From Telmatospirillum sp. J64-1 (GTDB lineage: Bacteria > Pseudomonadota > Alphaproteobacteria > Rhodospirillales > Magnetospirillaceae), in assembly GCF_006980715.1 (NCBI RefSeq), contig NZ_SBHN01000026.1, positions 1 to 64,000 on the forward strand: 64,000 bases of DNA, written 5' to 3'. Below are positions 60,205 to 64,000 of the stretch, one piece after another. The first letter of the stretch is position 1. Every line of letters begins with the position of its first letter. The position numbers and the translations under genes were made by a program. A model generated the notes under the pieces. The model did no database searches and was not told the origin of the DNA. It saw only the letters and a list, made by a program, of their open reading frames with translations.

Positions 60205-60459
60205 TCACCATTCACTTCGCGACCTGATCCAGAACGCGCCCGTCTCCGGCTCGTGACGCAGAAGCTCGTTCCTCGTCAGCCGGCACCACGCGGGTATGTC
60301 TTCCGGCGCACCCGGGTCGAGCGCGACCAGCTTGATGGTCCGACCGGGGATTTGCTTGAGGCGATTGCGAAGCTCGAGCAAAAGCTCCCCGCACCCCATG
60401 GTGCCCGCGTCCCATTCCTCGGCGATCTCGGGCTCGGGATGCTGAGGGATAGTCCTCAT
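60205..60459 (-). CDS. TusA-like small sulfur-carrier protein
   Basis: The 84-aa protein has the TusA order strand-Cys-helix-strand (EEWDAGTMGCGELLLELRNRLKQIPGRTIKLVALDPGAPED) with Cys23 at the start of the helix, then IPAWCRLTRNELL. Standard TusA has CPxP at the cysteine; here it is CGEL, so Pro is missing. The AWCRLTRNEL motif recurs in the N-terminal domain of the TusA-MetE fusion 3 kb downstream. The start is set at MRTIPQHPEP, with GAAGGAG eight bases upstream. It is the first gene of the cluster and probably carries sulfur to the DsrE protein or the fusion enzyme. Confidence 0.75.
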   Translation of the reverse strand: MRTIPQHPEPEIAEEWDAGTMGCGELLLELRNRLKQIPGRTIKLVALDPGAPEDIPAWCRLTRNELLRHEPETGAFWIRSRSEW

Positions 60460-60667
60460 CAAGCACACTCCTTCATTCACAGCCCGGACAGCGCCCAGAC
60501 TGTGTGCATCATGGTCAAAACGGGAAGTCGCGCGCTGAAACGCACGAACAACCAGTCACGAAGTTATTGAGAACTGAAGCTGCAATTTCTTTCGACGACT
60601 TGCACCTATAGTGCAACACCAGCTCGACCGAGCATGACGTTTCGAAATCAGCTTCAACCACAAGGTT

Positions 60668-61084
60668 ATGAGCAACGATGCGGCACGTCAAGCAGATGAA
60701 GAAAAAGCCGGTTCCGAAAGCGGATCACCCCAGGCGGGCGGAAAATTGGTAAAGAAGCCACACCACCTTCAGGCACATCCGATTGCCATTGGCGGGGTCG
60801 ATCAGCGAACCATCGCGCGTCAGGGCGACTTTGGCGCAGTGAAAATCCTGAGCAAGGACAGGAAAACTCAAGCATCTCCCCTTTCATCCCATACGCCCCG
60901 CCGCCGCCTGCCACGGGAAGAACGCACAGGCCTGATTTTGGCTGTCGCATGGAAATGGGTCGGCGACGAGGAGACCGACAAGCAGACGCTCGGGCGGCTG
61001 GTCGAAGCGGCGGCCGTCACCAAGGAACAGGCCCGGGACGAGCCGCAGCAGACCATCCCGGAGATTGGCAAACGCGGCACGTGA
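60668..61084 (+). CDS. Uncertain 138-aa hypothetical protein
   Basis: The frame starts ATGAGCAAC with AAGG only three bases upstream and encodes a charged, low-hydrophobicity protein (N-terminal DEEKAGSESGSPQ, later PRREERTGLILAVAWKWVGDEETDKQTLGRLVEAAAVTKEQARDE). No domain is recognised. It is the only plausible gene between the TusA-like gene and the lactate permease gene. Codon use is similar to the surroundings, but the ribosome-binding site is poor, so it may be spurious. Confidence 0.25.
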   Translation: MSNDAARQADEEKAGSESGSPQAGGKLVKKPHHLQAHPIAIGGVDQRTIARQGDFGAVKILSKDRKTQASPLSSHTPRRRLPREERTGLILAVAWKWVGDEETDKQTLGRLVEAAAVTKEQARDEPQQTIPEIGKRGT

Positions 61085-61474
61085 TCCTTCAAGGACTCGG
61101 AGGCCCTATCAGCCCCCGGGGGAGCCCGCGTCAAGCAGCATGCAGCATGCGGCCGCCGCGCGAACAACCCAAGCCACCCTTCTTGAATGAAGCCTTGGAT
61201 ATGCCTCATCCCCTACTCGGCAGCTCTTTCGGAACGATCCCTTTGTTATGCCTTTTGTTATCCCCTCCGGCGGCGTTTCTCTATGACTTATCGGCTATCC
61301 GGGGGCATTCCCTCAACTCACAAGAGCATGCCGCTTGACCATATGTGTCAATTCATTTTACCAGTTCGTGTGTTCGGTCTGGGAGGATTGACGCAACTAG
61401 AAGCGAGCTTGTCGGAGCCGTAATGCGCCATGAGAGGCGCTGGGCTCACGGCGTTCAAGGGAGGAATAGGCCAT
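61085..61474. other. Intergenic stretch upstream of the lactate permease gene
   Basis: No gene is supported here. Local AT content rises before the permease start. A dyad TTGAC-N7-GTCAA (61335-61351) lies about 125 bp before the start codon and is treated separately. Confidence 0.5.
61335..61351. promoter_or_regulatory. Candidate operator upstream of the lactate permease
   Basis: TTGACCATATGTGTCAA is a dyad of 5-bp arms with a 7-bp spacer. It resembles GntR/FadR or LysR-type sites. Evidence is only symmetry and position. Confidence 0.3.
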
Positions 61475-63169
61475 ATGTCGACGGGAGTTTTGGCGCTATT
61501 AGCGTTCCTGCCCATCATCACGGCAGGCATTTTACTTATCGGATTCCGCATGCCTGCGCGGTATGTGATGCCGCTTACCTATGCACTTGCCGTTGTGATC
61601 GCGCTTGCGGCCTGGGGTGTCAGTGCAAACCGTGTGATCGCCTCCACACTGCAAGGCCTGATCCAGAGTATCGGGCTGTTGTGGATCATCTTCGGCGCCC
61701 TGCTTTTGCTGAATACGCTGAAGCATTCGGGGGCCATTTCGACCATTCGCTCGGGCTTTACCTCGATCTCCCCTGACCGCCGTGTTCAGGTGATTCTGAT
61801 CGCGTGGCTTTTCGGGTCCTTCATCGAGGGCGCTTCCGGCTTCGGCACCCCCGCCGCCGTTGCCGCCCCCCTCATGGTCGCCATTGGTTTTCCCGCCATG
61901 GCAGCCGTGGTGTTCGGCATGATGATCCAGTCCACGCCCGTCTCGTTCGGGGCGGTGGGGACGCCGATGATCGTCGGTGTGCAGTCTGGCGTCGACCGGG
62001 CCTCGATCTCTGAGGAACTGATCGCGGTCGGGTCGAATTGGGAAGCCTTCTTCCATATCATCACCTCCGAGGTCGCGATTCTTCACGCCCTCTGCGGGAC
62101 GTTCCTGCCCTTGCTCCTCGTCATGGTGATGACGCGGTTCTTCGGGAGAAACAAATCCTGGTCGGAAGGCCTGGCGATCGCCCCCTTCGCGCTGGCGGCG
62201 GCCTTCGCGATGAGCATTCCTTACGTCCTCTCTGCGGTCTTCCTGGGCGCCGAGTTCCCGTCGATGATCGGGGGTCTCGTCGGCCTGAGCTTGATGACCT
62301 TGGCCGCGAAGAACCGGATTTTCGTCCCGAAGCAAAGCTGGGACTTTCCTCCGGCGTCGGAATGGTCGAAGGAATGGTTCGGAAGCGTCGACATCAAGCT
62401 CGAGACTCTTGCCAAGCGGCAGATTCCTCTCGCCTTGGCCTGGGCTCCCTATCTGCTCCTCGCGGTGGTGCTGGTGCTGAGCCGCACGATCACCCCTTTC
62501 GGCGATGCGTTGAAGACCACGACCGTTGCTTTTAGCAATATCCTGGGCGAGCAAGGCATCAGCGGGGACTTCCCGCTTCTTTTCTCGCCAGGCGGCATTC
62601 TCGTCATGATCTGCGTGATCACCGTCTTTCTTCATAGAATGTCGTTTGACGGCTTCCGCAAAGCGATTGGCGAGAGCAGCAGCACCCTTCTGGGGGCGGG
62701 CTTCGTGCTGATCTTCACGGTCCCGATGGTTCGCGTGATGATCAATTCGGGCGTGAACGCCAACGATATCCCGAGCATGCCGGTCCTGGTGGCGGGCTGG
62801 GTCTCGGCGCAGGTTGGGGCTGTCTATCCGTTCTTTGCGCCTGCGGTCGGCGCGCTGGGGGCGTTCCTTGCCGGGTCGAATACCGTCAGCAACCTCATGC
62901 TCAGCCAGTTCCAGTTCTCGGTGGCCCAGGGTCTTGGCCTCTCCTCCGCGCTGATGGTTGCCGGCCAGTCCGTCGGGGCCGCCGCCGGTAACATGATCGC
63001 GATCCACAACGTCGTCGCAGCTTCCGCGACGGTCGGCCTGCTTGGCAAAGAGGGCGCCACGCTCCGGATCACCATCCTGCCGACCATCTACTATCTCGTG
63101 CTGTCGGGGACGCTTCTCCTCGTCGGCTTCTATGTCCTTGGCATCAGCGATCCGCTGACTGCTCGATAA
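61475..63169 (+). CDS. lldP: L-lactate permease family transporter
   Basis: The 564-aa LctP-family protein has about 12-14 helices. Motifs are [29 protein letters not shown] near residue 115, the hallmark of the family, with [13 protein letters not shown] after it and [16 protein letters not shown] and [20 protein letters not shown] near the C-terminus. The start at 61475 follows GGGAGG; a longer frame begins 15 codons earlier. It is a proton symporter for lactate or glycolate; the family also carries other hydroxy acids. It is followed by a hairpin and, 550 bp on, a LysR regulator. No lactate dehydrogenase is in this window. Confidence 0.88.
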   Translation: MSTGVLALLAFLPIITAGILLIGFRMPARYVMPLTYALAVVIALAAWGVSANRVIASTLQGLIQSIGLLWIIFGALLLLNTLKHSGAISTIRSGFTSISPDRRVQVILIAWLFGSFIEGASGFGTPAAVAAPLMVAIGFPAMAAVVFGMMIQSTPVSFGAVGTPMIVGVQSGVDRASISEELIAVGSNWEAFFHIITSEVAILHALCGTFLPLLLVMVMTRFFGRNKSWSEGLAIAPFALAAAFAMSIPYVLSAVFLGAEFPSMIGGLVGLSLMTLAAKNRIFVPKQSWDFPPASEWSKEWFGSVDIKLETLAKRQIPLALAWAPYLLLAVVLVLSRTITPFGDALKTTTVAFSNILGEQGISGDFPLLFSPGGILVMICVITVFLHRMSFDGFRKAIGESSSTLLGAGFVLIFTVPMVRVMINSGVNANDIPSMPVLVAGWVSAQVGAVYPFFAPAVGALGAFLAGSNTVSNLMLSQFQFSVAQGLGLSSALMVAGQSVGAAAGNMIAIHNVVAASATVGLLGKEGATLRITILPTIYYLVLSGTLLLVGFYVLGISDPLTAR

Positions 63170-63175
63170 TCCTGT

Positions 63176-63208
63176 CGGCAAGGCGATGGGACTCCCGTCG
63201 CCTTGCCG
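63176..63208 (+). terminator. Hairpin after the lactate permease gene
   Basis: A perfect 11-bp inverted repeat (CGGCAAGGCGA / TCGCCTTGCCG, 11-nt loop) begins seven bases after the stop codon. No strong T-run follows, so termination strength is uncertain. Confidence 0.6.
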
Positions 63209-63725
63209 CCTGTAATCTGAAATACCCCCTCCCCCGTGACCGATCCGCCCGAAGAAAACCATGGGCGGACCACCTGAATCCCCCGGTTTTATCAGGAGCG
63301 CTTTTGGAAGCGCTCCCCCAAAGGCACCGCGCGGAAATGCAAATCCGCGTGCGTGTTTTGAGCGACCAGCATGGTCCCTGGCCACCGGTATCACGGTTTT
63401 CCCGCAACCAGCACCTCTGATTCTTACGCTGTCGCGCCGCTGCGGATGTCGTCCGCCAGCGCCTTCCGGCTGGCCGCTTCACACCACAGGCGCCTACGCC
63501 TTGGGCCCCTGCAAACCGGGGTCATGCCGAAAAAGCATCGGTCCTGTCGTAATCAACAATGCATTCCGGCTTGAAGACCGAAAAGCGGGCGCGAAAGGGG
63601 CGCCACGGGCGGGGATGGCGCGGGAGTCCAATGCCAAAACAGCATGCGACAAGACGAGACGGCTTCTTATACTTTCTATGGAGCGATGCAGGCGCGAGCG
63701 GGAAATAGACTGAGGGAAGACGCCG
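63209..63725. other. Non-coding region between lldP and the LysR gene
   Basis: No gene is supported in this 517-bp stretch. It contains a second perfect 9-bp hairpin, GGAGCGCTT / AAGCGCTCC with a four-base loop (63295-63316), and several short repeats. The LysR promoter is probably within the last 100 bases. Confidence 0.5.
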
Positions 63726-64000
63726 ATGGAAATGAAGTGGATCGAGGATTTCCTCTCAGTGGCCGAGACATTGAACTTCAGCCGCTCCGCCAAGCTTCGC
63801 AACATGACGCAGCCCGCATTTTCCCGGCGGATCAAGGCATTGGAAAACTGGTTGGGGGCCGAGCTGTTCGACCGTGCAGTCTACCCGACTCGCCTGACGC
63901 CTGCCGGTGAAGTCTTCCTCGTTCATGCCAAGGACATGCTGGCGCAGGCGATCTACACCCGTTCCGTGTTGCGGGGACAGACCGCGGACGTGCAATCGGT
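63726..64000 (+). CDS. LysR-family transcriptional regulator, 5' part only
   Basis: The gene runs off the window. The first 91 residues have the LysR winged HTH (WIEDFLSVAETLNFSRSAKLRNMTQPAFSRRIKALENWLGAELFDRAV) followed by RLTPAGEVFL and the start of the linker helix. The ATG at 63726 follows GGGAAGACGCCG, with a second in-frame ATG two codons on. Its effector domain is not visible. The regulated gene could be lldP or something to the right. Confidence 0.85.
   Translation, partial: MEMKWIEDFLSVAETLNFSRSAKLRNMTQPAFSRRIKALENWLGAELFDRAVYPTRLTPAGEVFLVHAKDMLAQAIYTRSVLRGQTADVQS

Noticed and set aside
61532-63394. 620-aa minus-strand frame opposite the lactate permease
   Set aside because: It is His/Arg/Asp-rich antisense of a hydrophobic membrane protein.
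1-64000. CRISPR arrays, tRNA or rRNA genes, replication origin
   Set aside because: No regular repeat-spacer pattern, cloverleaf sequence, rRNA-like stretch or DnaA-box cluster was seen on reading both strands; a covariance-model scan would settle tRNA and small RNA.

Overview
The window is high-GC, densely packed bacterial DNA. It carries ABC, TRAP-like Tct and TonB-linked uptake systems, sigma-54 control, a Tat-exported binding protein, a catechol siderophore locus and a D-erythronate pathway. This fits an alphaproteobacterium (Rhodospirillales- or Rhodobacterales-like). No rRNA, tRNA, CRISPR array or replication origin was found, so the genus is left open.

Left part (1-24 kb): nitrogen scavenging. 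A periplasmic-sensor membrane protein (7TMR-DISM type) is cut near position 87 by what looks like an insertion-sequence end. Its divergent OmpR-type regulator and a flavin reductase follow. A minus-strand operon urtABCDE-fmdA-fmdB (9.1 to 2.6 kb) encodes a urea/short-chain-amide ABC transporter, formamidase and a zinc-ribbon partner, and ends in a clear rho-independent terminator. Divergent from it is a 1127-aa hybrid kinase with an NCS1-permease-like membrane half and a ten-cysteine segment, translationally coupled to a LuxR-type response regulator. After an M28 peptidase and an NTF2-like protein comes a second minus-strand operon: a Tat-exported nitrate/cyanate-family ABC transporter plus cyanase. 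It has a near-perfect sigma-54 promoter and a divergent sigma-54 activator. A divergent SDR/LysR pair closes the region.

Middle (23-43 kb): a Fur-box-marked catechol siderophore locus. It has an IrtAB/YbtPQ-type ABC pair, entCEBAD for 2,3-dihydroxybenzoate, an NRPS with two tandem cyclization domains (VibF-like), a stand-alone condensation protein (VibH-like) and a fepBDGC-type importer. This layout suggests a polyamine-oxazoline catecholate of the vibriobactin/agrobactin/parabactin class. Several parts look decayed: the condensation gene is frameshifted, only the 3' ends of a TonB-dependent receptor and an MFS exporter remain, and the NRPS carrier-domain serine is displaced.

Right-middle (43-56 kb): a D-erythronate-type catabolic locus. 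DenD, OtnI, OtnK and OtnC are all present, with a TctABC transporter, a shikimate-dehydrogenase-like enzyme, a LacI regulator, an FAH-family hydrolase, a MaoC-like hydratase and a CoA-transferase. Three matching palindromes (TGTAACCGnnTACA type) sit at the three promoter regions and probably bind the LacI protein.

Right (56-60.5 kb): an unusual five-gene minus-strand cluster: a TusA-like protein, a DsrE-family protein, a small cysteine-containing membrane protein, a secreted protein of unknown fold with a C-terminal anchor, and a TusA-like/MetE-core fusion. It looks like an undescribed sulfur-carrier or methyl-sulfur system and is the most novel part of the window. An L-lactate-permease-family gene and the start of a LysR regulator finish the window.
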